Positions 1 through 7,164 of a stretch of DNA of 64,000 bases are shown here, piece after piece; positions within the stretch are counted from its first letter, which is position 1; the number at the start of each line of letters is the position of its first letter. Origin of the DNA: Streptomyces galbus. GTDB taxonomy: Bacteria; Actinomycetota; Actinomycetes; Streptomycetales; Streptomycetaceae. A program made the translations under genes and the position numbers. The stretch spans positions 62,001 to 126,000 of the forward strand of contig NZ_SZPR01000023.1 of the NCBI RefSeq assembly GCF_005280195.1. The letters run 5' to 3'. The notes under the pieces are model-generated. The model ran no database searches, had not been told where the DNA came from, and saw only the letters and a program-made list of their open reading frames with translations.

Positions 1-457
1 CGCCCGAGGGCAGCGGGCAGGACGGCCGGGTCACCAGGGTGTCGCGCGGGATGCTCACCACGGTCGCGCTCGTGCGCCCCGCGTCGATGTGCACCACCAT
101 CGCCGTGTCGGAGCGGGCGCCGCCGCTGTCGCCGCCGCCGAGCGCCTTGTTCGCCTTGCCGCTGCGCGAGTCGGAGCCGAGGACCAGGAGGGTGACGGCT
201 CCGGTCGGCAGCGGGGTGGCGTCGGGGGCCGAGGGGGTGGTGACCGCCCGGGCGGGGCGGTCGTCGCCGAGCGCGTCGTCGATGTCGACGCCGGTGATGT
301 TGTCGTCGAGGTGCCGGTAGGCCCAGCCCGCCGCCGCCAGGCCCAGGACCAGGGCACCCGCCAGGGTCAGGCCGGCGGCCTTCCACAGGACCGGCCGCCG
401 GCCTCGCCGCCCGCCGTGTCCGCCGTCGCCGTCGCCCTGCTCCTCGCGTCGCGTCAC
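1..457 (-). CDS. LCP (LytR-CpsA-Psr) family protein, N-terminal part
   Basis: Translating from the GTG at 457 gives a short basic, Gly-rich cytoplasmic tail, one membrane segment (about residues 22-41) and then the start of an extracytoplasmic domain. The stretch VTLLVLGSDSR followed by ARSDTAMVVHID and VVSIPRDTLV is the typical beginning of an LCP catalytic domain. Known members transfer undecaprenyl-linked glycopolymers to peptidoglycan outside the membrane. The C-terminal two thirds lie beyond the left window edge, so length and completeness cannot be judged. The start was chosen because the charged-tail-plus-membrane-helix arrangement fits the family. The upstream 79 bases separate it from the xylanase gene. 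Confidence 0.8.
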   Translation of the reverse strand, partial: MTRREEQGDGDGGHGGRRGRRPVLWKAAGLTLAGALVLGLAAAGWAYRHLDDNITGVDIDDALGDDRPARAVTTPSAPDATPLPTGAVTLLVLGSDSRSGKANKALGGGDSGGARSDTAMVVHIDAGRTSATVVSIPRDTLVTRPSCPLPSG

Positions 458-536
458 AGCAGGAACGTACGTCCGAATGATGAGGACACTGTGAGGAACG
501 GTGGACCGGTCCCGGTTTCTTGCGGGAATCTCACGT

Positions 537-1901
537 TCAGCCCAGCGTCACGCTCGGCACCGGATTGCCGCCGCTCCACGTGCCGTTGAAGCCGAAGGTC
601 ACCGAACCGCCGTCCGGGACGGTGCCGTTGTAAGAGGCGTTGGTGCACGTGACGGCCGTCCCCGACTGGGTGCAGGCGGCGTTCCACGCCTGGGTGACCT
701 GCTGCCCGGCGCCGTAGGTCCACGTCGCCTTCCACGACGACAGCGCGGCCCCCGAGCAGGCGATCCGCACCTGGCCGGTGAACCCGGTGTTCCACTGGCT
801 GACCACGCTGTACGTGGCCGAGCAGGCACCGGTCGGCGGGGTGGTCGTGGTGCCGCCGAGGGCTTCCGCGATCGCGTAGTAGGCCGGTTTCGGCGCGTAG
901 TTCGCGTCGTACGGCGTCGCGGCCCCGTAGCCGGGGAAGGTGCTGTCCACCCAGGAGTCGGAGTCCGCGAAGCCCCACACGGTGAGGTTGACGCAGCGCG
1001 TCACGGCCACGCACGCGGCCGTCACCGCCTTGTAGTCGGCGGCCTGCTGGGCCAGCTCGGCGCTGTCGGCGGGCAGCGCCATGCGCACGTCCAGCTCCGT
1101 GATCGCCACGTCGACGCCGAGGTCGGCGAAGCGCTGGATGTTCTGCTGGAGGGTGGAGGGCACCTGGCCGAGGATCAGGTGCGCCTGGAGGCCGACCCCG
1201 TCGATCGGGACGCCGCGCTCCTTCAGCGACTTCACCAGGGTGTACAGCGCCGTGGACTTCGCGTTGACGCCCTCGACGTTGTAGTCGTTGATGTACAGCT
1301 TGGCGGCCGGGTCGGCGGCGCGGGCCCAGGTCAGGGCGTCGGCGATGTAGTCGGCGCCCAGACCGTTGTACCAGAGGTCGGTGCGGTAGGTGCCGTCCTC
1401 GTTGAACGGCTCGTTCACGACGTCCCAGGCGGCGATCTTGCCCTTGTAGCGGCCGACCTCCGTGCTGATGTGGTCCTGCAGCAGGGTGCCGAGCTGGGCG
1501 GAGGTCCAGCTTCCGTTGGTCAGCCAGCCCGGGTTCTGGTTGTGCCACACCAGGGTGTGGCCGCGCACCTGCTGGCCGTGGGCCTGGGCGAAGGCGACGA
1601 TCTGGTCGGCCTCGGTCCAGTTGAAGGTCCCCCGGGACGGCTCCACCGACTCCCACTTCATGGCGTTGCCGGGGGTCAGCGAGCCGAACTGGGAGCCGGC
1701 GAGGTCGCCGTAGGTGCCGGTGAGCTTGGAGCCGGTGACCGCCGTGCCGATGACCTTGCCCTTGGCCGCGGCGAGGTCGCGCAGCGGGGTGTCGGCGGCG
1801 TGGGCGCTGCTGCCGCCCGCGGCGATCAGGGCCGCCGTGGCGGCCAGGCCCGCGCACAGGGCGGCGAGCCGGGTGCGCAGGGGGGTGCTGGAGGATCTCA
1901 T
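537..1901 (-). CDS. Secreted endo-1,4-beta-xylanase, GH10 + CBM2
   Basis: 454-residue exported enzyme expected to hydrolyse internal xylan linkages outside the cell. Residues 1-35 form a Sec-type signal peptide ending at an SSAHA site. A GH10 catalytic domain covers about 40-348, with WHNQNPGWL near 119, the acid/base Glu164 in WDVVNEP and the nucleophile Glu269 in AITELDV. A short TTTTPP linker leads to a C-terminal CBM2-type domain (about 360-454) with its two boundary cysteines and exposed tryptophans. The ATG at 1901 was chosen over an upstream ATG at 2045 because it gives the signal peptide and has GGAGG 9-13 bases upstream. That Shine-Dalgarno sequence overlaps a palindromic operator-like site. 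The LacI-type gene upstream is the obvious candidate regulator. Confidence 0.95.
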   Translation of the reverse strand: MRSSSTPLRTRLAALCAGLAATAALIAAGGSSAHAADTPLRDLAAAKGKVIGTAVTGSKLTGTYGDLAGSQFGSLTPGNAMKWESVEPSRGTFNWTEADQIVAFAQAHGQQVRGHTLVWHNQNPGWLTNGSWTSAQLGTLLQDHISTEVGRYKGKIAAWDVVNEPFNEDGTYRTDLWYNGLGADYIADALTWARAADPAAKLYINDYNVEGVNAKSTALYTLVKSLKERGVPIDGVGLQAHLILGQVPSTLQQNIQRFADLGVDVAITELDVRMALPADSAELAQQAADYKAVTAACVAVTRCVNLTVWGFADSDSWVDSTFPGYGAATPYDANYAPKPAYYAIAEALGGTTTTPPTGACSATYSVVSQWNTGFTGQVRIACSGAALSSWKATWTYGAGQQVTQAWNAACTQSGTAVTCTNASYNGTVPDGGSVTFGFNGTWSGGNPVPSVTLG

Positions 1902-1912
1902 GGCGGGTGCCT

Positions 1913-1937
1913 CCGAAAGTTTCGGTTGTTCAACCGA
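1913..1937. promoter_or_regulatory. Two overlapping palindromes upstream of the xylanase gene
   Basis: CCGAAAGTTTCGG at 1913-1925 is a perfect 13-bp palindrome. TCGGTTG-TT-CAACCGA at 1922-1937 is a second one that overlaps it. Read towards the gene, the first palindrome runs directly into the Shine-Dalgarno GGAGG. Palindromes of the GAAA-N-TTTC or CGAA-N-TTCG type are known LacI-family targets in front of Streptomyces xylan-utilisation genes. Assignment to this gene's repression is inference. Confidence 0.7.
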
Positions 1938-2041
1938 TTGACTCGGAGGAGTGTGGAGGGGCCCGCCCCGGCCGTCAATACGGCACCTTCCGGCCACCAC
2001 CAACACCGCCGGCACCGGCGCGGACGCGAGCCCCTTACCGC

Positions 2042-3151
2042 TCACTCGGCCCCCGGCGCCCCCGTGCTCGCCCGCACCACCAGGCTCGTCGCCAGTTCCA
2101 CCCGGGTCGCGGCCGGGGCCTCGTCGGCGCGACCGAGCTCCAGCACCAGACGGGCCGCCGCCTCGGCCATCTCGGTCAGCGGCTGCCGTACGGTCGTCAG
2201 CGGCGGCCCCACCCAGCGGGCCACCGGCAGGTCGTCGAAGCCGACCACGCTGACGTCCTCCGGGATGCGCAGGCCCAGCTCACGGGCGGCCTCGTACAGC
2301 CCGAGCGCCTGGAGGTCGTTGCCGGCGAAGACCGCGGTGGGGCGGTCGGGCCGGGAGAGCAGCTCGCGGCCGAGCCGGTAGCCGGTCTCGTGGTGGAAGT
2401 CGCCCGTCTTGATCAGCCCCGGGTCGACCGGCAGCCCGGCGGTCTCCAGCGCGGCCCGGTAGCCGTCGATGCGGGCCCGGCTGCACATCATCGCCGGCGG
2501 CCCGCTGATCGCGCCGATCCGCCGGTGGCCGAGATCGACCAGGTGCCGGGTGGCGGCCAGGCCGCCCTGCCAGTTGGTCGCGCCGATCGAGGGCACGTCG
2601 GCGCCCGGGTCGCCGGCCGGGTCCATCACCACGAAGGGGATGGAGCGGCTGGTGAGCAGCGCGCGCTGGGACTCGTCGAGCCCGGACAGCACCAGCACCA
2701 CGCCGTGCGGGCGGCGGGCGGCGACCTGGTCGGCCCAGGTCCGCCCCGGGGTCAGCCGGCCCGCGCTCTCGCTGAGCACGACGCTGAGCCCCGCGTCGCG
2801 CGCCACGTTCTCCACGCCCCGGATGACCTCCATCGCCCAGGCGCTCTCCAGCTCGTGGAAGACCAGGTCGAGCAGGGGCGAGCGGGTGGCCTCGGCGCGC
2901 CGGCGCCGGTAGCCGTGGGCGCGCAGCAGCTCCTCGACGCGGGTCCGGGTCGCGGGCGCGACGTCGGCGCGGCCGTTGAGCACTTTCGAAACAGTCGGCG
3001 CGGACACGCCGGCCTCGCGGGCGATCTCCGCGAGGGTGGCGGTCTGCGCCGGCCGGCCCTCGGCCCGTGGCGCCGATCGTTCTTGCGCAGGCGTCGCCGA
3101 CCGGTCCTGCGCTGTGGTCGTCCGCGTCTCAGCGGGCTCGGGGGGTCTCAT
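2042..3151 (-). CDS. LacI-family transcriptional regulator
   Basis: 369-residue DNA-binding regulator. After a polar, Thr/Ala/Arg-rich N-terminal tail of about 30 residues comes a LacI helix-turn-helix (about 34-80; TLAEIAREAGVSAPTVSKVL). Then follows a periplasmic-binding-protein-like effector domain: LVFHELESAW, GVVLVLSG, IPFVVMDPAG, GYRAALETAGL and the characteristic VSVVGFDDLP near residue 300. Members sense a sugar or oligosaccharide and release operator DNA. Its position directly upstream of, and codirectional with, a xylanase gene suggests xylo-oligosaccharide sensing. The ATG at 3151 was preferred over the ATG at 3355 because the extra region is low complexity and crosses palindromic sites. 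No strong ribosome-binding site precedes either, so the start is uncertain. Confidence 0.9.
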   Translation of the reverse strand: MRPPEPAETRTTTAQDRSATPAQERSAPRAEGRPAQTATLAEIAREAGVSAPTVSKVLNGRADVAPATRTRVEELLRAHGYRRRRAEATRSPLLDLVFHELESAWAMEVIRGVENVARDAGLSVVLSESAGRLTPGRTWADQVAARRPHGVVLVLSGLDESQRALLTSRSIPFVVMDPAGDPGADVPSIGATNWQGGLAATRHLVDLGHRRIGAISGPPAMMCSRARIDGYRAALETAGLPVDPGLIKTGDFHHETGYRLGRELLSRPDRPTAVFAGNDLQALGLYEAARELGLRIPEDVSVVGFDDLPVARWVGPPLTTVRQPLTEMAEAAARLVLELGRADEAPAATRVELATSLVVRASTGAPGAE

Positions 3152-3204
3152 GGCCGCGATCGTATCCCCGCGCGTCGTCCTGACGAACCCCTGGCGACGC
3201 CTCG

Positions 3205-3270
3205 GGTTCCCGGAACATTCGAAGTGCCCGTCGAAACATTCGCACGGGGACTTCGTCACCGTGGTCGAAG
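3205..3270. promoter_or_regulatory. Palindrome cluster upstream of the LacI-type gene
   Basis: Four inverted repeats lie close together: GTTCC-C-GGAAC (3205-3215), TTCGA/TCGAA arms (3218-3222 and 3231-3235), CGAA-ACA-TTCG (3232-3242) and CTTCG/CGAAG arms (3251-3255 and 3266-3270). ACATTCG also occurs as a direct repeat at 3215 and 3236. The CGAA/TTCG halves resemble those at the xylanase site. Autoregulation is inferred, not shown. Confidence 0.4.
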
Positions 3271-3410
3271 CGGGCGAGCCGGAGCTGCGGCCGGGCAGGA
3301 CCTCCGCCACCGGGCGGGGATCGGCACCCGTCGGGCCGCGGGGCGGCGGCCGCAACGGGGGCGCGCTCCGCCCCGCTCCGCTCCTTGGCCCGAGTCGCCC
3401 CCCGACCGCC

Positions 3411-3662
3411 TCAGTCCACCGCCTCGAACCGCCACCGGTGGACCGGGCGGCTCACCAGCGCGCCGTCCGGCTCGGGCAGTTCCGGGAGGTCGGCGTCGGG
3501 GGCCGCGTCCCACCAGGTGATGACCAGGACGCGGTCCTGCGGGGCGCGGAAGGTCTCGCGGCGCAGGGGGGTCCCGGCGAGGTGCTGGGCGCGCGCCCAG
3601 GCGAGCAGGTCCGCGCCGCGTCCGTCGACCGCCCGCGCCTCCCACATCAGGGCGACCGTCAC
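3411..3662 (-). CDS. Conserved-type hypothetical protein, 83 aa
   Basis: A small soluble protein with no recognised domain. It starts at GTG 3662, which overlaps the tsaD stop codon as GTGA, a typical translational-coupling arrangement, so it is probably the last gene of the tsaB-rimI-tsaD transcript. The sequence has a mixed alpha/beta look (LVITWWDAAPDADLP in the middle, RPVHRWRFEAVD at the end) and is rich in Trp and Asp. Function is unknown. Longer versions starting upstream would run antisense-like through the His-rich tail of tsaD in another frame and were not used. Confidence 0.7.
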   Translation of the reverse strand: MTVALMWEARAVDGRGADLLAWARAQHLAGTPLRRETFRAPQDRVLVITWWDAAPDADLPELPEPDGALVSRPVHRWRFEAVD

Positions 3663-4777
3663 GAGTACAGGTTCTCCTCGCCGAGCTCGTGCACGTGGTC
3701 GTGGTCGTGGTCGTGCGCGGGGCCGCGGCCCGGCACGTGCGGGTCCGTCACCGGCAGGGACGAGTCGGCCGACAGGTCCCAGTCGGAGGCGGACCGGTTC
3801 CGGGCGACCATCTCGGCGCCCAGCGCCGCCACCATCGCGCCGTTGTCCGTGCACAGCTTGGGGCGCGGCACCCGCAGCCGGATGCCGGCCGCCTCGCAGC
3901 GCTCCTGGGCCAGGGCCCGCAGCCGGGAGTTGGCGGCCACTCCCCCGCCGATCATCAGGTGGTCGACGCCCTCGTCCTTGCAGGCGCGCACGGCCTTGCG
4001 GGTCAGCACGTCGACCACGGCCTCCTGGAAGGACGCGGCCACGTCACGGACGGGGACCTCCTCGCCCGCCGCCCGCTTCGCCTCGATCCAGCGGGCCACC
4101 GCGGTCTTCAGGCCGGAGAAGGAGAAGTCGTAGACCGGGTCGCGCGGGCCGGTCAGGCCGCGCGGGAAGGCGATCGCCCCCGGGTCCCCCTCGCGCGCGT
4201 AGCGGTCGATGACCGGGCCGCCGGGGAAGCCCAGGTCCAGCACGCGCGCGATCTTGTCGAAGGCCTCGCCCGCCGCGTCGTCGATGGTCGCGCCGAGCGG
4301 GCGCACGTCCGAGGTGATGTCCGCGGACAGCAGCAGGGAGCTGTGGCCGCCGGACACCAGCAGCGCCATCGTCGGCTCCGGCAGCGGGCCGTGCTCGAGC
4401 TGGTCCACGCAGATGTGGGAGGCGAGGTGGTTGACGCCGTACAGGGGCTTGCCGAGGGCGTAGGCGTACGCCTTGGCCGCCGAGACGCCCACCAGCAGGG
4501 CGCCGGCCAGGCCGGGGCCCGCCGTCACCGCGATGCCGTCGAGGTCGCGGGCCGACACGCCCGCCTCCTTCAGGGCCCGGTCGATGGTCGGGACCATCGC
4601 CTCCAGGTGGGCCCGGGAGGCGACCTCGGGCACGACCCCGCCGAAGCGGGCGTGCTCGTCGACGCTGGAGGCGACGGCGTCGGCCAGCAGGGTGGTGCCA
4701 CGCACGATGCCGACGCCGGTCTCGTCGCAGGAGGTCTCGATGCCGAGGACGAGGGGCTCGTCCCGTGAGTCAGCCAT
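3659..4777 (-). CDS. tsaD: tRNA N6-threonylcarbamoyladenosine transferase TsaD
   Basis: 372-residue ASKHA-fold catalytic subunit that moves threonylcarbamoyl onto A37 of ANN-decoding tRNAs, working with TsaB and TsaE, all encoded nearby. Visible hallmarks: LGIETSCDETGVGIV at the N-terminus, the metal-binding His pair in GVNHLASHI (about 115-123), LVSGGHSSL, SFSGLKTAV and the terminal-half GGGVAANSRLR. After the usual domain end there is an unusual His/Asp-rich tail (HDHDHDHVHELGEENLYS). The ATG at 4777 overlaps the end of rimI by 8 bases, and its TGA overlaps the next gene's GTG. These overlaps point to a tightly coupled operon tsaB-rimI-tsaD-small ORF. Confidence 0.97.
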   Translation of the reverse strand: MADSRDEPLVLGIETSCDETGVGIVRGTTLLADAVASSVDEHARFGGVVPEVASRAHLEAMVPTIDRALKEAGVSARDLDGIAVTAGPGLAGALLVGVSAAKAYAYALGKPLYGVNHLASHICVDQLEHGPLPEPTMALLVSGGHSSLLLSADITSDVRPLGATIDDAAGEAFDKIARVLDLGFPGGPVIDRYAREGDPGAIAFPRGLTGPRDPVYDFSFSGLKTAVARWIEAKRAAGEEVPVRDVAASFQEAVVDVLTRKAVRACKDEGVDHLMIGGGVAANSRLRALAQERCEAAGIRLRVPRPKLCTDNGAMVAALGAEMVARNRSASDWDLSADSSLPVTDPHVPGRGPAHDHDHDHVHELGEENLYS

Positions 4778-5285
4778 GGGTCTCGGTTCCTTGTACGCCG
4801 TTCACGGAGGTTGCCGGGTCGGTCAGGCGCATCACCAGCGCGTCCACGTTGCCCGGTTGGTAGTAGCCGCGCCGGAAGCCGACCGGCTCGAAGCCGAACC
4901 GCTCGTACAGCTTCTGCGCGCGGACGTTGTCGACCCGGCACTCGAGCAGGACCTCGGCGCACTCGAAGGTCGTGGCCGCCCGCAGCAGCTCGGTGAGCAG
5001 GCGCCCGCCGAGCCCGGTGCCCCAGTGGTCGCGGGCGACGGCGATGGTCTGGACGTCGGCCAGCTCGCCGGAGGAGGCGAGGCCCGCGTAGCCGACCAGC
5101 CGGTCGCCGGCCTCGGCCACGACGTACCGCCGGGTGGCCCGCGGGCCGCGGGCGTGCGCCAGCTCGGACCAGAACATGCCCCGGGACCAGGCGTCCTCGG
5201 GGAAGAGGTCCCTCTCCAGCTCCAGCACGGGGTCGATGTCCCACCAGCGCATCTCGCGCAGGCGAGGAGTCACGGGCTCGGTCAC
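4770..5285 (-). CDS. rimI: Ribosomal protein S18-alanine N-acetyltransferase RimI
   Basis: 171-residue GNAT acetyltransferase, placed between tsaB and tsaD as in many bacteria. RimI acetylates the N-terminal alanine of S18. The acetyl-CoA site is visible as VQTIAVARDHWGTGLGGRLL (about 91-110), followed by LLECRVDNVRAQKLYERFGF, the usual C-terminal GNAT signature, and RRGYYQPGNVDALVM. The GTG at 5285 overlaps the tsaB stop (GTGA), which fixes the start. An upstream ATG at 5666 would extend the frame through tsaB and was not used. N-terminal residues MRWWDIDPVLELERDLFP match the family. Close acetyltransferases with other substrates cannot be excluded from sequence alone. Confidence 0.93.
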   Translation of the reverse strand: MTEPVTPRLREMRWWDIDPVLELERDLFPEDAWSRGMFWSELAHARGPRATRRYVVAEAGDRLVGYAGLASSGELADVQTIAVARDHWGTGLGGRLLTELLRAATTFECAEVLLECRVDNVRAQKLYERFGFEPVGFRRGYYQPGNVDALVMRLTDPATSVNGVQGTETHG

Positions 5286-5944
5286 TTGGGGGTGACCACC
5301 TTGTAGTTCTTGGGGACCTGGGCGTCGGGCCGGCGCAGGTACAGCGGGCGGGGCCGGGGCAGTTCCTCGCCGGCCGCCAGCCGCTCGGCGGCCAGCCGGG
5401 CCAGGGCCGCGGCGGAGACGTGCTCCGGCTCGTGGGCCCGGGGGAAGGTGTCGGGGTACAGCAGCGCGCCCGCGCCGACGGCCGGGAGTCCGGCCACTCG
5501 CTCGGCGATGTCCGCGGGCCGGTCCACGGCCGGGTCGGTCAGCCGGGTGCGCGCGTCGGCGTACGTCGCCCAGTAGACCTCCTTGCGGCGGGCGTCCGTC
5601 GCCACGACGAACGGTCCCTGGCCGGCGGCGAGGTCGGAGGCGAAGGCCAGGCCGTCGAGCGTGCACAGGCCGTACACGGGGACGCCGAGCGCGAGCCCGA
5701 AGGTGTCGGCGGTCATCAGGCCGACGCGCAGCCCGGTGTAGGGGCCGGGGCCGGTGCCGACGACGACCGCGGTGACGGCGTCGAGGGTGAGGCCGGCCTC
5801 GGCGAGGACGCGGTCCACGGCGGGCAGCAGCAGCTCACCGTGGCGGCGCGCGTCCACCTGGCTCGACGAGGCGATGACGTCCGTCCCGTCGTGCAGCGCG
5901 ACGGTGACGGCGGGGGTGGCGGTATCCAGAGCGAGCAAGAGCAC
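5282..5944 (-). CDS. tsaB: tRNA threonylcarbamoyladenosine biosynthesis protein TsaB
   Basis: 220-residue TsaD paralogue that lacks the TsaD metal site and acts as its dimerisation and activating partner in t6A synthesis. Begins LLLALDTATPAVTVALHDG; contains VVVGTGPGPYTGLRVGL (about 60-76) and VATDARRKEVYWATY, all typical of TsaB. GTG start at 5944 with no obvious Shine-Dalgarno; the adjacent 175-base gap to the divergent gene at 6120 should hold its promoter. First gene of the coupled tsaB-rimI-tsaD unit. TsaE is encoded separately about 1.2 kb away on the same strand. Confidence 0.95.
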   Translation of the reverse strand: MLLLALDTATPAVTVALHDGTDVIASSSQVDARRHGELLLPAVDRVLAEAGLTLDAVTAVVVGTGPGPYTGLRVGLMTADTFGLALGVPVYGLCTLDGLAFASDLAAGQGPFVVATDARRKEVYWATYADARTRLTDPAVDRPADIAERVAGLPAVGAGALLYPDTFPRAHEPEHVSAAALARLAAERLAAGEELPRPRPLYLRRPDAQVPKNYKVVTPK

Positions 5945-6043
5945 GCAAACAGCCTACGGCGCCCCGGGCGGCGGCACCGCCGCCCCGGCGGGACCCACGG
6001 CGACTGCTAACGTCGCCCCGAATCCCTACATATCCCGACACAC

Positions 6044-6081
6044 CCGTGCGACATGGCGAAACACGGTGATTCCGTGCGACA
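6044..6081. promoter_or_regulatory. Direct and inverted repeat in the tsaB / 6120-gene divergent promoter region
   Basis: CCGTGCGACA occurs at 6044-6053 and again at 6072-6081, spaced by about two and a half helix turns. CACGG-TGATT-CCGTG (6062-6076) is an inverted repeat between and across them. The arrangement is compatible with a regulator binding site. No family could be assigned. Confidence 0.3.
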
Positions 6082-6119
6082 CGGTACGTCCGTACGGGCC
6101 GAGGCAGAGGTGGGCGCAG

Positions 6120-6677
6120 GTGGCAAGCAGCAGTGCGGGGATCGTGGCCGGGCTCACCGCGGCGGCCGTGGCGACCGTGGGCTTCCTGGGCTGGCAGGCG
6201 GCGGCGCACGTGCCCGCCGACCTCGCGCACCCGGCCGGCGCGACGCTGGCGCCCGGCATCAGCGCGACCAAGGCGCCCCGCGACAGCGACCGGCCGGCCG
6301 CGCTGCCGTCGGGGTCCGGAAGGGGTGAACGGGTGGTGTACTCGGTGGACGACGACCGGGTGTGGCTGGTCGACGCGGACGGCACGGTGCTGCGCACCTT
6401 CACGGTGACGCCCGGCACCCTCGACCCGTCGCCGGGCGCCTACGCGGTCACCTCCCGCGCGAACCAGGTCACCGGCACCGACGGCACCCCCGTGGAGCAC
6501 GTCGTCCGCTTCGCCTCCGCGCAGGGGCTGGCGATCGGGTTCAGCGCGGCCGTGGACGGCTCGACGCCGGCACCGGGGGCGGACGCCAGGACGGGCGCCA
6601 TCCGCGAGTCGCGCGCGGACGGGAGCGCGCTGTGGGACTTCGCGACGATCGGCAAGCGGGTCGTGGTGATCCGCTAG
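6120..6677 (+). CDS. Exported protein resembling a catalytically dead L,D-transpeptidase
   Basis: 185 residues: an uncleaved signal or membrane segment (about 5-30, AGIVAGLTAAAVATVGFLGW), a linker, then a compact beta-rich domain. VYSVDDDRVWLVDADGTVLRTF, then PGAYAVTSR and EHVVRF, and finally GAIRESRADGSALWDFATIGKRVVVI follow the order of blocks seen in YkuD-type L,D-transpeptidases. In that family the last block normally reads SHGCIRLSNADA...GTPVVV. Here the active-site Cys position is Ala, and the upstream catalytic His block appears as IGFSAAVDG. Those enzymes make 3-3 peptidoglycan cross-links; this one would be inactive. The GTG at 6120 follows GGCAGAGG. Transcribed away from tsaB. The family assignment is my alignment by eye. 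Confidence 0.6.
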   Translation: MASSSAGIVAGLTAAAVATVGFLGWQAAAHVPADLAHPAGATLAPGISATKAPRDSDRPAALPSGSGRGERVVYSVDDDRVWLVDADGTVLRTFTVTPGTLDPSPGAYAVTSRANQVTGTDGTPVEHVVRFASAQGLAIGFSAAVDGSTPAPGADARTGAIRESRADGSALWDFATIGKRVVVIR

Positions 6678-6771
6678 CGGGTGTCCACGACGCCGCGCCA
6701 GACCCGGGGCCGGCCACGTGCCACCCTTGCGCCCGCCCGGCCGCCCAGCCGGCGCCCGCCCGCCCGGCCGC

Positions 6772-7008
6772 TCAGGCGGCCTCGCGGTGGCCGCGGGCGG
6801 CCGGGCGGTCGTGGGGCTCGGGGGCGCGCGGGGGGCGGGAGACGGCGTCCGCGGCCGCGCAGGCCGCCAGCAGGTCGCGCATGGACACCGCGGGGGCCGG
6901 GGCGCCTCCCGTGGACCCGGACCCGGACGCGCACCCGGACTCGGGCACGGACACGGAGGAGAACGCCGGGTGCCGCCGGGGCTGGGCCACGGGCTCGGGA
7001 GCGGGCAT
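6772..7008 (-). CDS. Small unknown protein, 78 aa, behind an iron box
   Basis: Not recognised. A perfect Shine-Dalgarno (AGGAGG, six bases before ATG 7008) and an iron-box-like palindrome 28 bases upstream argue that this short frame is real. The product is Pro/Ala/Ser-rich with low-complexity ends. The only structured-looking part is SMRDLLAACAAADAVSRPP (about residues 42-60), an amphipathic helix with one Cys; a second Cys lies at 26. No signal peptide or membrane helix. It sits codirectional with and downstream of tsaE, but the 156-base gap and its own operator suggest independent transcription. Convergent with the gene at 6120. Expected to be made under iron starvation if the site is bound by a DtxR/IdeR-type repressor (DmdR in Streptomyces). 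Confidence 0.65.
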   Translation of the reverse strand: MPAPEPVAQPRRHPAFSSVSVPESGCASGSGSTGGAPAPAVSMRDLLAACAAADAVSRPPRAPEPHDRPAARGHREAA

Positions 7009-7035
7009 GGACGCCTCCTGATGGTCGGGGGCGGA

Positions 7036-7059
7036 CGTGGTTAGGCGAACCTAACCACG
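7036..7059. promoter_or_regulatory. Iron box (DmdR/IdeR-type operator)
   Basis: A perfect inverted repeat with 10-bp arms CGTGGTTAGG and CCTAACCACG and a 4-base centre CGAA. Read on the minus strand, it matches the 19-bp iron-box consensus (TTAGGTTAG-S-CTAACCTAA) at 15 positions, including the whole left half apart from one base. DmdR proteins of Streptomyces bind such sites with Fe(II) and repress. It lies just upstream of the 78-aa ORF. Confidence 0.75.
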
Positions 7060-7164
7060 AACTGGATACCATGTGACCACGCCCGGCGCTCCCGGCGCAA
7101 TACGGTCCCGACACCCTGTCGGTAAACGTTCCCGCCCGCCCCGGCCCGGCCGCCGGGGACGCGC

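Noticed and set aside
6681..7076. Plus-strand frames over the 78-aa ORF
   Set aside because: Arg/Pro/Thr-rich reading without ribosome-binding site; the minus-strand ORF has an ideal Shine-Dalgarno and operator.
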